Below are positions 36,370-46,968 of a DNA stretch of 63,792 nucleotides, piece by piece. The stretch covers positions 1,346 through 65,137 of IMG/VR virus record IMGVR_UViG_3300029787_000028; one strand, 5' to 3'. Positions within the stretch are counted from its first letter, which is position 1; each line of letters starts with the position of its first letter. This stretch comes from a virus. Below the pieces are notes generated by a model that did no database searches, was not told where the DNA came from, and was given only the letters and a program-made list of their open reading frames with translations. A program made the position numbers and the translations under genes.

Positions 36370-38003
36370 TCAACAACAACTCCAGGTTTGTACCTAAATA
36401 CACTCCTAACAGTGTTAAGGAGCTTGTAGCTGCACCATTCAAAGAGATGGCTGCTGGCATGCAGCAGATGGCTGCATCGCAAGCCCAGCGAGACCAAGCG
36501 CTCATGAAAGAGCGTCAAGGACAGCTTAACAGGCTGTATAAAGTAGCTGACGGAAAGAGGGAGGGGTGGTCTATGCAGCACAATAAAGAGTTTGACTCTC
36601 AGTTTCAACAGTCTCTAGGAAGGGTTCGTAACGCTCCAACACAGGAAATGTCTGATAGACTAATGCGTGAGGAAGTGAACAGGATAAACAGGATATATGG
36701 CACCTTTGACTATCACGCAAGAGTTAGGACGGGCAGAAATAGCGGAAGGGATGAGTATACAGAGTACATGGAGGGAGAAAGAAAGTGGGGTGGTACAGGT
36801 TCACCTGTTCTGAGCCTGGAGGACTTGAGGTCTAGGGATCAAAACTGGGAGAACTCAACTGTAAACATCAGAACAGAGGACGTCAATGGATATCAAACTG
36901 CTGTTGGTGATTACGTAGACCCCAAGGGAAGAAGCGTTAGAGAGTTTACTGCAAATAGATTTATGCAGGAGGAGGTGCCTTACACAGAGCAGACAGACAG
37001 TGATGGGGTGACATACCTAGTCCCTCAAAACAATCCAGACGCCAAGGTTGCTGTCTCTGGCCCTGAATACTTTCACCCATTTCTTGGTGACAGAAGCTAC
37101 TATTTGCCAGACTCTGTTCCTAACCGCGTAACCCCTTTGGAGTTTGCAGATCTGAGTGCCTTTAGAAATCTCGAATCATCTTTAAATAGACAGGTCAACA
37201 GCGACGCTTCAAATAAAATCACTCCAGCTCAGGCATCTCAGTCGATGCTTACGAGTATGACAACGGCATACAACTCTAAGGCAGAGTTTGAGCAGTCTGC
37301 TATAGCCTTGTATGAGCAAGAGTACCGTGACGAATATGATCCCAAAGACTTTGAGCCAGACCAACAGACTGGTCAAAGCTTAGCAGAGGTAGAGGGTCGA
37401 AAAAGCCCCAAAGACTTGTTTCTTGAAAAAGCTTTGGAGGCAAGAAGTGGTTTTAATCTTAGCATTCCAAAGGCATCTTCAGGCACGAACAACACTCTGT
37501 TGTTTGCCAATGTCGAAAAGCGCGGAGCCACAGGGTTGCCAGACAATGTCAACTTCTCTGCTGAAGAGTCAGCTAGGTATAACGTATATGGAGAGAAGGC
37601 AGAAACACTTAGGGGTCTGGCGGGTGAAGAAAGAATAGATATGGTATTCCCTGAAGAGATCAATCTTCAGTTCAACGGTGAGAAAGTAAACACAGTCAGG
37701 ATGTTTGCGGACGCTGGTATCATACTTGTTGAAAGAGTCAATGCTGACGATGTGGGGCAACCATTCCCTGGCCTTACTCTCGAAAACAACCTTGACGAGT
37801 TGTACGGAGATCTCTTGCCCACGGGCGGCTGGGAAAAGAAACCAGAAGCAAAGTACTTTATCGTCCCCATCTTTGGCAGTGATAGCCAGTACAGCGACGG
37901 ATTGAGAGCGCTTGAAGAAAACATCGTAAGCGAGTACAAGAGAGCTGGCGACATTGAGCTTGGAGACAAGCCCTTGAGAAACATTTACAAGACAGGAATT
38001 TAA
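36366..38003 (+). CDS. Internal/ejected virion protein
   Basis: 545 residues; start overlaps the previous stop (ATGA). Helical, charged: PFKEMAAGMQQMAASQAQRDQALMKERQGQLNRLYKVADGKREG near the N-terminus, then mixed alpha/beta with many Asp/Glu. No enzyme motif seen. Its place between the KY-x-x-GG protein and the 1860-residue protein suggests a component of the ejected core. Confidence 0.6.
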   Translation: MINNNSRFVPKYTPNSVKELVAAPFKEMAAGMQQMAASQAQRDQALMKERQGQLNRLYKVADGKREGWSMQHNKEFDSQFQQSLGRVRNAPTQEMSDRLMREEVNRINRIYGTFDYHARVRTGRNSGRDEYTEYMEGERKWGGTGSPVLSLEDLRSRDQNWENSTVNIRTEDVNGYQTAVGDYVDPKGRSVREFTANRFMQEEVPYTEQTDSDGVTYLVPQNNPDAKVAVSGPEYFHPFLGDRSYYLPDSVPNRVTPLEFADLSAFRNLESSLNRQVNSDASNKITPAQASQSMLTSMTTAYNSKAEFEQSAIALYEQEYRDEYDPKDFEPDQQTGQSLAEVEGRKSPKDLFLEKALEARSGFNLSIPKASSGTNNTLLFANVEKRGATGLPDNVNFSAEESARYNVYGEKAETLRGLAGEERIDMVFPEEINLQFNGEKVNTVRMFADAGIILVERVNADDVGQPFPGLTLENNLDELYGDLLPTGGWEKKPEAKYFIVPIFGSDSQYSDGLRALEENIVSEYKRAGDIELGDKPLRNIYKTGI

Positions 38004-38004
38004 G

Positions 38005-41000
38005 ATGGAAGAAGAAGAACTGCTTAAACTGTACGAACAGTACTCTCAATCTGGATTCTCTCAGAACAAAGCATTTAGGCTGATGACTGGCGCTGGATAC
38101 GACACTCCAGAAGCTAGAACCTATATGGCCTCTCTGTACACTGACGGTCCTAAAAAAAAAAGTCAAGACGCATCTCAAGCGGTATCCAGTACGGAGGAGG
38201 TTTCTACGGAATCTACCTCAGCTACGCCTCAGGTTCAGCAGCCAGAGAGTGGAGATTTGGATTCTCCTGTAACTAGTTTTGACCTTGCAATAGAAGATCT
38301 TTTTCCTGGTGGCCTGAACGTAGCCCCTGCACAAGCTGACGGACCTCCCAACAGATACAGGGCTACAGCTGGCGGTGCATACAGGATCAATCCTACACCA
38401 CTTGCCAACGCTGAGCAAGACTACGAGCTTGACAGGATACTTCGATCCATGGGGGCTGATACATTCCATCAGTTTGCCATGGCTTCAGCTCGTCCTGTAC
38501 AGGCACTAGGTCAGCAAGGAGCTGACGAGTTGTACAAGGGCTTCTTACCTGAAGGGTTGTTGGGGGACATCATACGTCCAGGCGAGGCCACGGTGAATAG
38601 ATACGGTGAGGTGTTGGACAGGTTGGCCATGGCCTACGTCCTTGATGAAAGAACGCAAAAGGCAGTTGAGGGGGGCATGGATATGGAGCGGGCCCTGCTT
38701 GAGAACAAGGACTGGATGAAGAAGTTTGTAAAGTTTTCTGAGGACGACTTTACAGACAGGGGGCCAAACCCTTACAACATAGGCATGAAGAGAGATCTCT
38801 TTAACAGAGAGATGAAGAAGGTTGAGAAGGAAGTAGATGCCAAGAGGAGAGAGCTGGAGGTTGACTACGTCAACAACTACTATGGCAAGTCGTTTGTGGA
38901 TGCTCTGCCTGTAGAGTACAACGAAAAAATCGAAGACCCTGAAGGGAAACAAGTGCTCACCAACGCATCAAGAAGCAAGCTGGCCTCTTTGGAGAAGCAG
39001 TTCAAGAGACGCACAGGATATGCGATTGACTTCTCTGGGGACAACAAGGTTGGCAATAGACCACTGTTTCAGGTGAAGCCTGGATTTAGAGGCACGATTA
39101 AGTTTGAGGGGGAGGCAGTAGATAAGCTCACAAATAGCTCCGTCAGCGTACTTGATGGCATGACGTATTTGCTGTCACGCCTAGGGGGTGGCATGCTAGG
39201 GGCTACTGAGACATACACAGATGAAAACGGAAACGTTGTCAATGTGGGCGAGCTGATGATGTCAGAGGTAGATCTGCATCTTAAGAGAAGTGAAGAAGAG
39301 ATGCAGGAGCTGAATGAGAAGATGAATGAGTATCAGCTCAATGTCTCAAGCTCCCTGGCAAACGGAGACTTTGCCAGTGCTATGGAGCAAAGCTTTTTGA
39401 TGACAGCAGAGAGCGCACCATACTTGGCCCCTATGCTTCTTACTAAAAAGCTGGGGATTACAGGCTCTGCAGCTATGTCTACGTTTTTGGGATTGGGGGT
39501 CGAGGCAAATTTGATCAAAGAAGACAAGACGTTTGATACGTTCGTCAAAGACGGCAAGAAATACAACTACTACGAAGCAGCAAAAGAAGCTGGAACCTAT
39601 GACATGACGGAGCTGGAGAAGCAGTTCGAAATAGAGACTGATTACTTCAAGAGATGGGGATTCTTAGGATCTGTTGCTGCAGCTGACTTTGGTGTAAACC
39701 TTTCACTGAACAGGGCCTTGATGGGTTCTTACAAGAAAGGTATGAAGCTCGAAGCAGAGAGCTGGTTCAAGGGGTGGGCGTATGGACAGAGAACTGCCCT
39801 TGGGGAGAGCGCCATGGCCACCGCAACGTCTATGTTTATCAGGAACTGTGATGAAGCACTCAAGGGGGGAAACATTGACTTTGAGCAGGCGGCGAGTGAT
39901 GCAATAGAGATGACCATTAGCACAGCTCCGCTGACTATGTTGTTGCACACAGCGGGTAGCGCGGCAAGATCTATCAGGGGCACTGCTGCTACTCCACAAA
40001 CTGTGCCGCTGAATGCAGAAGAGATGGGTGCCTTGAACAGGCAGGTGCTGGAGTATCAGAGAAAGGTGTCCAAGTCAAGAGACCCCAGGTTTATTGCGGA
40101 AGCCAATCAGTTTATCCTGAACAACAGAAGAAAGGTAGCAGATCTGCGTCAGGGCAACGTTGACTATCTAACATACTTGCACGAGAAAGACCCCTCTGCT
40201 TTTTTGGAAGTGAGCAACGCCTCTTTGACACTGGAGCGTCTGAAGCTGAACTACAAGAATACGAACGACCCCAACCTCAAGCTGCAATACAAAGAGAATG
40301 CAACCGCATTGCTCTCAAGGCTCGATGAAATATACGGGAGCAACAAGGCTGAGTTTGAGAAGTTCCAAGGGACAATTCGTGGTGTAAGAGAGAGGGAGGA
40401 AGAGAGAGCTGATCCCAATCAAGTGGGTGGACCTAGAACCAGACAGCAGGATCAAAGAGTCCTTGACGAGCTCACCACGCCACAACAAAGAACAGACACT
40501 GACCTTATCCCAATAAAGCCAGAGCCAGATCCTACGCTGTCACCTTACGCAAAAATGAATGACAGGATGGCTGGCCTGAGACGCATTGGTCAAAAGGCAA
40601 GAGAGAAATTTAATCAGTTTTTCAGAAGCAGTGGCGGTATAGGCAACAAAAACATTGAAGAGGTTGTAAGGTCAAAGCAGAGGCTGGACTCAGGATGGAT
40701 AGACGAGGTTCAGTTTGATGCTAGGCTTTGGAGACAACTGCTGAAGCAAGTAAGAAGACCAGAGGGTCTTGCTGGCAGGAAGAGAAGCAAGGCAGAGATG
40801 CAGGTTACTCAAGAGGCTATGTATGATGTCTTGACTGGCAAAGCCAAGATGGAAGACGCTAGACTCATGGACCTGACGCCTCAGCAAAAAGATCAGCTGC
40901 AATACTTCAGAAGTCATGTAGACAGCCTGTCTAGTCAACTTATTAAAACACTGCAAGATGCACCAGCTGGGTCTCCTGAGAGCATGAAGGCACGCCAAGA

Positions 41001-43587
41001 GTTGATTGAAAAGATTCAAAGAAACAAAGGGGCGTACTTGACGCAGTCTTACGAGCTGTTCATGGATGGTGGCAAGAGACTTGACCTGCTCTTGGGGCAC
41101 AAAAAGGACATGCCAGCCAACATCAGAAAGGCATACGACGATGCTGTTGAGTTTATTGCAGATCAGTTTGACAACGACATCACCTCAGATACGCCCCTCA
41201 CAAGGCAACAAAGGTTGCAGCTTGCTGACCAAAAGCTTGGGCAATACCTGCAAAGGCTGAAGGGGGGCAAAGAGGGGACATCGTTTGGTATCCTTGGGGC
41301 CATTGACGCACCATTCCTGAGAGCTAAGAAGAATGATTTGGCACAGCCAATTCAGCAGTTGTTGGGCAAGATTCAAGACCCAATGAATGCTTACTTGACC
41401 ACCACATCTAAGCTCAACTCTTACCTGGCAAACACAAGATGGCAAACAGAGTTGTCCATGGTTCTAAAAGAGTCTGGGATCAGTCGTCTTGGACAGGAGT
41501 TCTCTGGTATGACTTCAGACATGGGGCGCATGGTGCCCTTGGTTCCTGACGGTGACCGTTGGCTGCCACTTACTCAAACCTTTGTGCCTGAAGGATTTAA
41601 GACAGCCTTTGATAACTTGATGCCCCTGAAGAGCATTGACAACGACATCATGAAGTTTGCCGTTTCAGTGACCTCAGCTGTCAAGGTTGGTAAGACTGTC
41701 TTCTCTCCCACCACCACATCAAGAAACCTGGTGAGTGGTACGTTCCTGGCTATGGCGAACGGGCACCTCCCTGTCAACCCAGCCAACCTTGGAAAGACCA
41801 TGGATGCTGTCACGCAAGCGTGGGGTGCCAGTGCAAAGCGAGGAATCAAAGGCAAAGGTAAGTATGCTGACTCTGTATGGAGGGCAGAAAGAAAGAAACT
41901 CATCGAGATGGGTATTCTTAATGACGGTGCCAACTCTGGTGAACTCATGGCCTTTATCAACGACAGCATGGGTGGTGATATCAAAAGGATTCTGAAAGGC
42001 AAAGGGAGGACAGGTATCAAAGACTTCTCTCAGAAGCTGTACGCATTTGGTGACGACTTCTATAAGGTCAATGGATACTATCAAGAGCGAAAAGCTTTTG
42101 TTGACTCTGGTATGTCCGTGGCTGAGGCAGAAGCCCAAGCAGCAGCTCGTGTAAGAGGGGGCTACCCCACATACAGCTACATCTCAAAGGGTGCAAAGCA
42201 GTTGAGAAGGTTCCCTGCCGCTGGTTCGTTTGTCTCGTTCCCTTACGAGATGTACAGAACTACGGCCAATCAATTCAGATTTATGGCTGAAGACTACCAA
42301 GCAGGTAGAACAGGCATGGCTATGAGAAGGGCTATGGGCTTGTTGACGTCTGGTGTAACAGGCTATGCTCTGTCTGAGTACAGCATGGACAAGCTTGGCA
42401 TGACGGACCAGGAAGATCAAGCGATCAGAGCCCTTGGTCCTGGATGGCAGAAGCTGTCTCAGCTGGTGTACTTAGGGACTGAAGACGGTTCACCCATGTT
42501 CATGGATGCGTCTTACGCCTTGCCCCACGAGGTGGTCATGAAACCAATAAGAGCTTTGTTTGGATCTAATCCAGACGATAAAGACCTGATGGACAACATG
42601 ATGACCGCTGTTGGCGAAGTGGTGAAGCCTTTCATTGATCAAGATGTTACAACACGCTTTGTCAGTGGCCTTGTAGGAAACAGAAATGAGAACGGTCGAG
42701 AAATCATCAGCCTGTCGCCAACTGAAAAGAAGCAAGGATTTGGAGGGCTCTTTTCAGCATGCATGGATGACAGCGCGAGAGGCACTAGAAACTGTTACAA
42801 CGTGCTTGCTCACTTCATCAAAGGTGCAGCACCTGGTGTCGCCATCAACGCTGCTGAATTTTTGAGAGCTGGAGCGATAGAAGAAACGTATGAACTTTTG
42901 AAAGGTGAGGAGTTGCCCAACGGTCACCCACTTGAAGAAGCCCAGGATGCGTTCCAGGATTACTTCCCTCAGAAAACCAGCTACAAAGAGTACACCATTA
43001 GGGATGCGGTGTATGCTTTCTTTGGAGCTCGTGTCAGCTACATGCCCCTTGATGTAGCAGGGGCAAACTCAATCAGAGAGTGGGACTCACATGCCCAAGA
43101 CGAGATGAATGAAGTGTGGCATCTGACCATGCCACAGCCTGAGCTGACCATGCCTGGGGAGATTGATGAGAGGGCAGCAGAGTACATCTACCAAAACAAC
43201 GAGGCGCAGAACAATATCCAAAGAACAGTGGATCTAGTTACAACACTGGACATGGAGTTAAAGGATATCGTCAAGATGTTGGATCGAGGGGGTATACCAG
43301 AAAAGGAGATGGGCTTCTACCTAACAGACAGATATGTATTCCCTCCCTTGATCTCTCAAGAACAAGTACAAAACCACATAGAGTCGCAGACCTGGACAAA
43401 GGGAATAACCACAGAGGAGAGAATAGAAATAATCAAGGCTGGGTGGAGAAACGCAGGGCAGTTCAACAGAGCTGTAGCAAACGGATATAAAGAAACACTG
43501 AGGGACGCAGGTCTTTCTGAATCAGAGATTGAAAACAAACTAAAAGAAATGAGAGATGGCCTTGGAGAAACAAACTACGAAGATTAA
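38005..43587 (+). CDS. Giant internal virion protein (large polyvalent-protein type)
   Basis: 1860 residues, one base after the previous stop. Helix-rich. A hydrophobic stretch (APYLAPMLLTKKLGITGSAAMSTFLGLGVEANL, about 470-505) could be membrane-active. Residues about 1230-1420 hold SPTTTSRNLVSGTFLAMANGHL and KLYAFGDDFYKVNGYYQERKAFVDSGMSVAEAEAQAA, typical of the large polyvalent/ejection proteins of podoviruses. No lysozyme catalytic motif and no polymerase motif is visible. Probably enters the host with the DNA. Confidence 0.65.
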   Translation: MEEEELLKLYEQYSQSGFSQNKAFRLMTGAGYDTPEARTYMASLYTDGPKKKSQDASQAVSSTEEVSTESTSATPQVQQPESGDLDSPVTSFDLAIEDLFPGGLNVAPAQADGPPNRYRATAGGAYRINPTPLANAEQDYELDRILRSMGADTFHQFAMASARPVQALGQQGADELYKGFLPEGLLGDIIRPGEATVNRYGEVLDRLAMAYVLDERTQKAVEGGMDMERALLENKDWMKKFVKFSEDDFTDRGPNPYNIGMKRDLFNREMKKVEKEVDAKRRELEVDYVNNYYGKSFVDALPVEYNEKIEDPEGKQVLTNASRSKLASLEKQFKRRTGYAIDFSGDNKVGNRPLFQVKPGFRGTIKFEGEAVDKLTNSSVSVLDGMTYLLSRLGGGMLGATETYTDENGNVVNVGELMMSEVDLHLKRSEEEMQELNEKMNEYQLNVSSSLANGDFASAMEQSFLMTAESAPYLAPMLLTKKLGITGSAAMSTFLGLGVEANLIKEDKTFDTFVKDGKKYNYYEAAKEAGTYDMTELEKQFEIETDYFKRWGFLGSVAAADFGVNLSLNRALMGSYKKGMKLEAESWFKGWAYGQRTALGESAMATATSMFIRNCDEALKGGNIDFEQAASDAIEMTISTAPLTMLLHTAGSAARSIRGTAATPQTVPLNAEEMGALNRQVLEYQRKVSKSRDPRFIAEANQFILNNRRKVADLRQGNVDYLTYLHEKDPSAFLEVSNASLTLERLKLNYKNTNDPNLKLQYKENATALLSRLDEIYGSNKAEFEKFQGTIRGVREREEERADPNQVGGPRTRQQDQRVLDELTTPQQRTDTDLIPIKPEPDPTLSPYAKMNDRMAGLRRIGQKAREKFNQFFRSSGGIGNKNIEEVVRSKQRLDSGWIDEVQFDARLWRQLLKQVRRPEGLAGRKRSKAEMQVTQEAMYDVLTGKAKMEDARLMDLTPQQKDQLQYFRSHVDSLSSQLIKTLQDAPAGSPESMKARQELIEKIQRNKGAYLTQSYELFMDGGKRLDLLLGHKKDMPANIRKAYDDAVEFIADQFDNDITSDTPLTRQQRLQLADQKLGQYLQRLKGGKEGTSFGILGAIDAPFLRAKKNDLAQPIQQLLGKIQDPMNAYLTTTSKLNSYLANTRWQTELSMVLKESGISRLGQEFSGMTSDMGRMVPLVPDGDRWLPLTQTFVPEGFKTAFDNLMPLKSIDNDIMKFAVSVTSAVKVGKTVFSPTTTSRNLVSGTFLAMANGHLPVNPANLGKTMDAVTQAWGASAKRGIKGKGKYADSVWRAERKKLIEMGILNDGANSGELMAFINDSMGGDIKRILKGKGRTGIKDFSQKLYAFGDDFYKVNGYYQERKAFVDSGMSVAEAEAQAAARVRGGYPTYSYISKGAKQLRRFPAAGSFVSFPYEMYRTTANQFRFMAEDYQAGRTGMAMRRAMGLLTSGVTGYALSEYSMDKLGMTDQEDQAIRALGPGWQKLSQLVYLGTEDGSPMFMDASYALPHEVVMKPIRALFGSNPDDKDLMDNMMTAVGEVVKPFIDQDVTTRFVSGLVGNRNENGREIISLSPTEKKQGFGGLFSACMDDSARGTRNCYNVLAHFIKGAAPGVAINAAEFLRAGAIEETYELLKGEELPNGHPLEEAQDAFQDYFPQKTSYKEYTIRDAVYAFFGARVSYMPLDVAGANSIREWDSHAQDEMNEVWHLTMPQPELTMPGEIDERAAEYIYQNNEAQNNIQRTVDLVTTLDMELKDIVKMLDRGGIPEKEMGFYLTDRYVFPPLISQEQVQNHIESQTWTKGITTEERIEIIKAGWRNAGQFNRAVANGYKETLRDAGLSESEIENKLKEMRDGLGETNYED

Positions 43588-44002
43588 AGACACAGGCTTG
43601 GGCAAGTGGCTCAAGTCAAAAGCACCTAATGTGCTCAATGTTGTTGGGGACTTGCTGCCAGACAGCGGCGGTCTTGGTATTGTAAAAAATCTTATTGATA
43701 AAGATCCTGATGTCAACACTGACGAAGGTGTGGCTGCTGTCGATGCAGAGATTCAGTTCCAGAACAACGTGACTGAAAGATGGAAGGCTGATATGGGCAG
43801 CGATGTCAAGCTGGCTAAGCTTATCAGACCAGTCACTTTGATCGCATTGATGAGCATGTTTATGGTGACTATGTTTATAGACAGCATGGACAACGTCGCA
43901 TTTAACGTCAAGGATTCTTATGTAGATTTGTTGCAGGTTTTAATGCTAACAGCATTTGGTGCATACTTTGCTGGTCGCACCATAGAAAAGGCAAAAAAGT
44001 AA
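43556..44002 (+). CDS. Holin of the 3TM/gene-transfer-agent type
   Basis: 148 residues; starts 32 bases inside the preceding gene. NVTERWKADMGSDVKLAKLIRPVTLIALMSMFMVTMFIDS...NVKDSYVDLLQVLMLTAFGAYFAGRTIEKAKK matches the 3TM holin family (PF11351): conserved ERWxxD, RP, and GRTIEK with membrane segments at about 93-110 and 122-140. Forms lesions in the inner membrane to release the endolysin (M15 enzyme at 827). Confidence 0.8.
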   Translation: MALEKQTTKIKDTGLGKWLKSKAPNVLNVVGDLLPDSGGLGIVKNLIDKDPDVNTDEGVAAVDAEIQFQNNVTERWKADMGSDVKLAKLIRPVTLIALMSMFMVTMFIDSMDNVAFNVKDSYVDLLQVLMLTAFGAYFAGRTIEKAKK

Positions 44003-44005
44003 GTC

Positions 44006-44830
44006 ATGAAAGTCAGGTATGAACATGGTGGTGAGCACGATCCAATCAAGCAGATCTTAGCAAATCAGTTGGCGGCTGACAGGGCAGACCTTGGCTTTTC
44101 TGCAAGCCCCTCAATGCAGTTGTATGGGTTTGAAGATGGGCCCGTCAACATGAGACCAGACTTGCTCTTAGATGTTTTGGGTGGGCCTGCAACGGTTAAG
44201 GCAGGTGTCCAGGGCATCAGACAACTCATGAAAAAAAGCCCAGAGCTTTACAAAAAGTTGATGGGATCTGGAACTAAAGTAGTAGATGATGCTGCAAAGC
44301 AGGGTGGATTTGATCCCACAGATATTGCTGCTTTGAGGAAAGATGGGGTTTCTGAAGAAGAGATCATGAAGCTTGTGAAGGGCCCCCAAACAAAGATGAC
44401 AAAGAAAACTGCTGACAACACTCAGGCTTACATAGAGCGCATGAAGAAGCAGAAGGTTCAGAATCAAGCCAACAGAGCTCTAAGAGAAGCGGCACGGGAC
44501 GAATCTCAGCAATTCATAAATATGCAAAGAAGACTTAGCGAACTTGGGATGGAGGCTGCGGAAGCAGAAAAGATTGCACAAAAAATCTTCAAAGAAAACG
44601 TAGATGACATCTTTACTCAGGCAAGAATAGATGACATGGTGCTTGGTAAGGGTGATCAACTGGCGAAACAGCTTGGACCCACTATGCAGGAGCTGTACAA
44701 AACAAACAGGGGTGTGTTCGATGCCATTTATAATGAGCTCATCCAGCCTGTTACATCTAAAAAAATAAGCGGCGCGGTGAACCCACGCATGAATCAGTTT
44801 GGTGGCAAGATAAATGTGAGAAAGGCATGA
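44006..44830 (+). CDS. Virion-associated helical protein with RYEHGG N-terminus
   Basis: 274 residues. Starts MKVRYEHGGEHDPIKQ; the same RYEHGGxHD occurs at the start of the partial protein at 62973. The remainder is helical (KKQKVQNQANRALREAARDESQQFINMQRRLSELGMEAAEAEKIAQKIF). Its last codon overlaps the next start. A packaged or assembly protein is likely; the motif may be a sorting or processing tag. Confidence 0.6.
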   Translation: MKVRYEHGGEHDPIKQILANQLAADRADLGFSASPSMQLYGFEDGPVNMRPDLLLDVLGGPATVKAGVQGIRQLMKKSPELYKKLMGSGTKVVDDAAKQGGFDPTDIAALRKDGVSEEEIMKLVKGPQTKMTKKTADNTQAYIERMKKQKVQNQANRALREAARDESQQFINMQRRLSELGMEAAEAEKIAQKIFKENVDDIFTQARIDDMVLGKGDQLAKQLGPTMQELYKTNRGVFDAIYNELIQPVTSKKISGAVNPRMNQFGGKINVRKA

Positions 44831-46968
44831 GGTGTTTGTTGTTTATGCTTCTCCCTTTGTTTGCTACTGCTCAGACAGGGTGGGTCTCTATCTCTATACA
44901 GGGTGATGCATACGGCAACGAAACCACATGGCTACTTCGTGATTCCAGCGACGCAATTGTTGCAGGATCTGCACCCCTGCAGGGGGAGTATCCCTATGTT
45001 GAGGCTTTTCTTCCTCTGCCTGTAGGTGATTACACCTTTACTATCTACGACTCTTTTGGTGATGGCATTTGCTGTGACTTTGGTGAGGGTTGGTTCTCAA
45101 TCAACACTTGCGTCTTAGACACCACGGTGTACGACTTCAACGCCTCAGAGCAAACCATTCCGTTTGAGGTGCTGGCATGCCCCCCACCAATCTTTGGATG
45201 CATGCAGCAGGGAGCTCTGAACTACCATCCCTGGGCAACCGCCCCTGCACCCTGCGACTTCCCTCCTGTACAATGCGAAGAAGGATACAACAACATCCTT
45301 GTCACAGTTACGCCTGATACTTATGCAGCTGAGATCAGCTGGGATCTAATCACAATCCCAGATGGTGAGGTCATTGCAGAGGGGTCAGGCTATTCTATTG
45401 TAGGGGCTCCCATTGTAGAGGCTGTATGTCTGCCCATTAGTTCAGAGTTCAAGGTAAACGTGTACGACACATTTGGTGACGGCATGTGTGGTAGCTGCTA
45501 TGGCGGAGTGGATGGCAACCTACTTGTTTCCAACCTATGTGGAGAGACACTGTACTACGTAGGCGACACCACACAGTACGAAGTAGTGTCAAGTGATACT
45601 ATCGTGATCGACCCATGCTTCCCGCCCATACCTCAGGGATGCACAGACTCGTGGTTTACAGAGTATGACCCTGGTGCTGTTATCGACGACGGTAGCTGCC
45701 AGACAGAAGTGATATTGGGATGCACTGATCCTCAAGCAATTAACTTCAACGAGGATGCCAACACACTAGAGACAGAGAACAACTGTGACTTTACTCTGAC
45801 ACTTACAGACGGCGCAGGCGATGGATGGTTTGGCAGCTGGATTGGCGTGCAGCAAGGTGACGAGATCTGGGGGCCTCTTACGATGCATCCTAACGATGAG
45901 TTTGAGAAAGAGATTCAGATTCCCCTTTACTCTGGAGAGGCAGTCAGGGTCATGTTCTTTACGCAGGGCAACGCTGAGACAACAGCTTCACAGTGTGGTT
46001 TCTACTTCGATGGACCCAACGGTGTATTCATGGAAGGCGGAACCAACCCATGGTCAGACGCCATCAAAAAGTTTCCGTTCAAGTACGATGGTGTGCCTGT
46101 GTGCGGAGACTTCTGCGAGCCTGCTATCATGGGCTGCACGCTTAGCTTCGCCTGCGACTACAACCCTGAAGCAAACGTTGACGGTGACTGCACGTTTCCT
46201 ATCGAGTACTATGGATGCGACAACGAGTGCATCAACGATGCTGACGGCGATGGAGTCTGTGATGAGCTGGAGGTCGAGGGGTGTCAGGACTCAGAGGCAT
46301 ACAACTACAACGAGGATGCCACTGATCCAGCTGATTGTGAGGACGTTGTGTTTGGGTGTACAGATCCCATCATGTTTAACTACAATGAGGAGGCGAACAC
46401 TGAGAACAACAGCTGCGTGCCGTTCATCTACGGATGTACGATCCCTGAGGCACTGAACTACGACCCTACTGCCAACACCAACAACGGTAGCTGCGAGCTA
46501 CCCATGCCTGGGTGTATGGACCCTGACGCTGCCAACTACAACGTGTACGCCAACGTACCTGCGAACGAGGACTGCCTGTATGATGCGGGGTGCATCACTG
46601 GTCCTGGCGAACCATACTGGGCCAACGACTACTGCTACTCGTGGGTGATTGAGGTTGATCCCTACTGCTGTGAGGTAGGATGGGATGCCGTTTGCATTGA
46701 GATGCACGAGTACTGCAGCCAGGGTGTAACCAATGTCGAGGCTCTGGGCTACAACTCAATTCAGATATGGCCCAACCCAACATCTGGTGTGCTCAACTTC
46801 CAGGCCCCCGCAGAAGCATTTGCAGACGTTTACAGCCACTCTGGGCAGCTTCTGATGTCATGGCAAGGAGATAGAGAGATAGACCTTACATCGCTGCCTA
46901 ACGGCTTGTATGAGATTGTCATCAACTACAAGGGCAGAATTAGGGTTGAAAGAATCGTGAAGCAATGA
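44827..46968 (+). CDS. Exported protein with GCTDP repeats and type IX secretion sorting domain
   Basis: 713 residues. Signal peptide about 1-16 (MRCLLFMLLPLFATAQ). Two related beta domains each with a YDSFGDGICC / YDTFGDGMCG motif (about 60-75 and 215-225) and a third, more diverged. Then roughly eight GCxDPxAxNYNxxAN repeats with paired Cys, one DADGDGVCDE calcium-type loop, and a C-terminal T9SS type A sorting domain (IWPNPTSGVLNF, about residue 646, ...LPNGLYEIVI, end RIVKQ). Such proteins pass the outer membrane by the host T9SS and attach to or leave the surface. Highly unusual in a phage late operon. Stop overlaps next ATG. Confidence 0.85.
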   Translation: MRCLLFMLLPLFATAQTGWVSISIQGDAYGNETTWLLRDSSDAIVAGSAPLQGEYPYVEAFLPLPVGDYTFTIYDSFGDGICCDFGEGWFSINTCVLDTTVYDFNASEQTIPFEVLACPPPIFGCMQQGALNYHPWATAPAPCDFPPVQCEEGYNNILVTVTPDTYAAEISWDLITIPDGEVIAEGSGYSIVGAPIVEAVCLPISSEFKVNVYDTFGDGMCGSCYGGVDGNLLVSNLCGETLYYVGDTTQYEVVSSDTIVIDPCFPPIPQGCTDSWFTEYDPGAVIDDGSCQTEVILGCTDPQAINFNEDANTLETENNCDFTLTLTDGAGDGWFGSWIGVQQGDEIWGPLTMHPNDEFEKEIQIPLYSGEAVRVMFFTQGNAETTASQCGFYFDGPNGVFMEGGTNPWSDAIKKFPFKYDGVPVCGDFCEPAIMGCTLSFACDYNPEANVDGDCTFPIEYYGCDNECINDADGDGVCDELEVEGCQDSEAYNYNEDATDPADCEDVVFGCTDPIMFNYNEEANTENNSCVPFIYGCTIPEALNYDPTANTNNGSCELPMPGCMDPDAANYNVYANVPANEDCLYDAGCITGPGEPYWANDYCYSWVIEVDPYCCEVGWDAVCIEMHEYCSQGVTNVEALGYNSIQIWPNPTSGVLNFQAPAEAFADVYSHSGQLLMSWQGDREIDLTSLPNGLYEIVINYKGRIRVERIVKQ

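Noticed and set aside
38005-43587. N4-type virion RNA polymerase that would use hairpin promoters
   Set aside because: The protein is about half the N4 vRNAP length and I see no T7-like polymerase motifs; its features fit large polyvalent/ejection proteins.
45821-46456. 211-residue plus-strand frame inside the T9SS-type gene
   Set aside because: It is a shadow of the real gene: low-complexity Arg/Thr/Ser composition, no leader, and the overlapping frame has clear domains.
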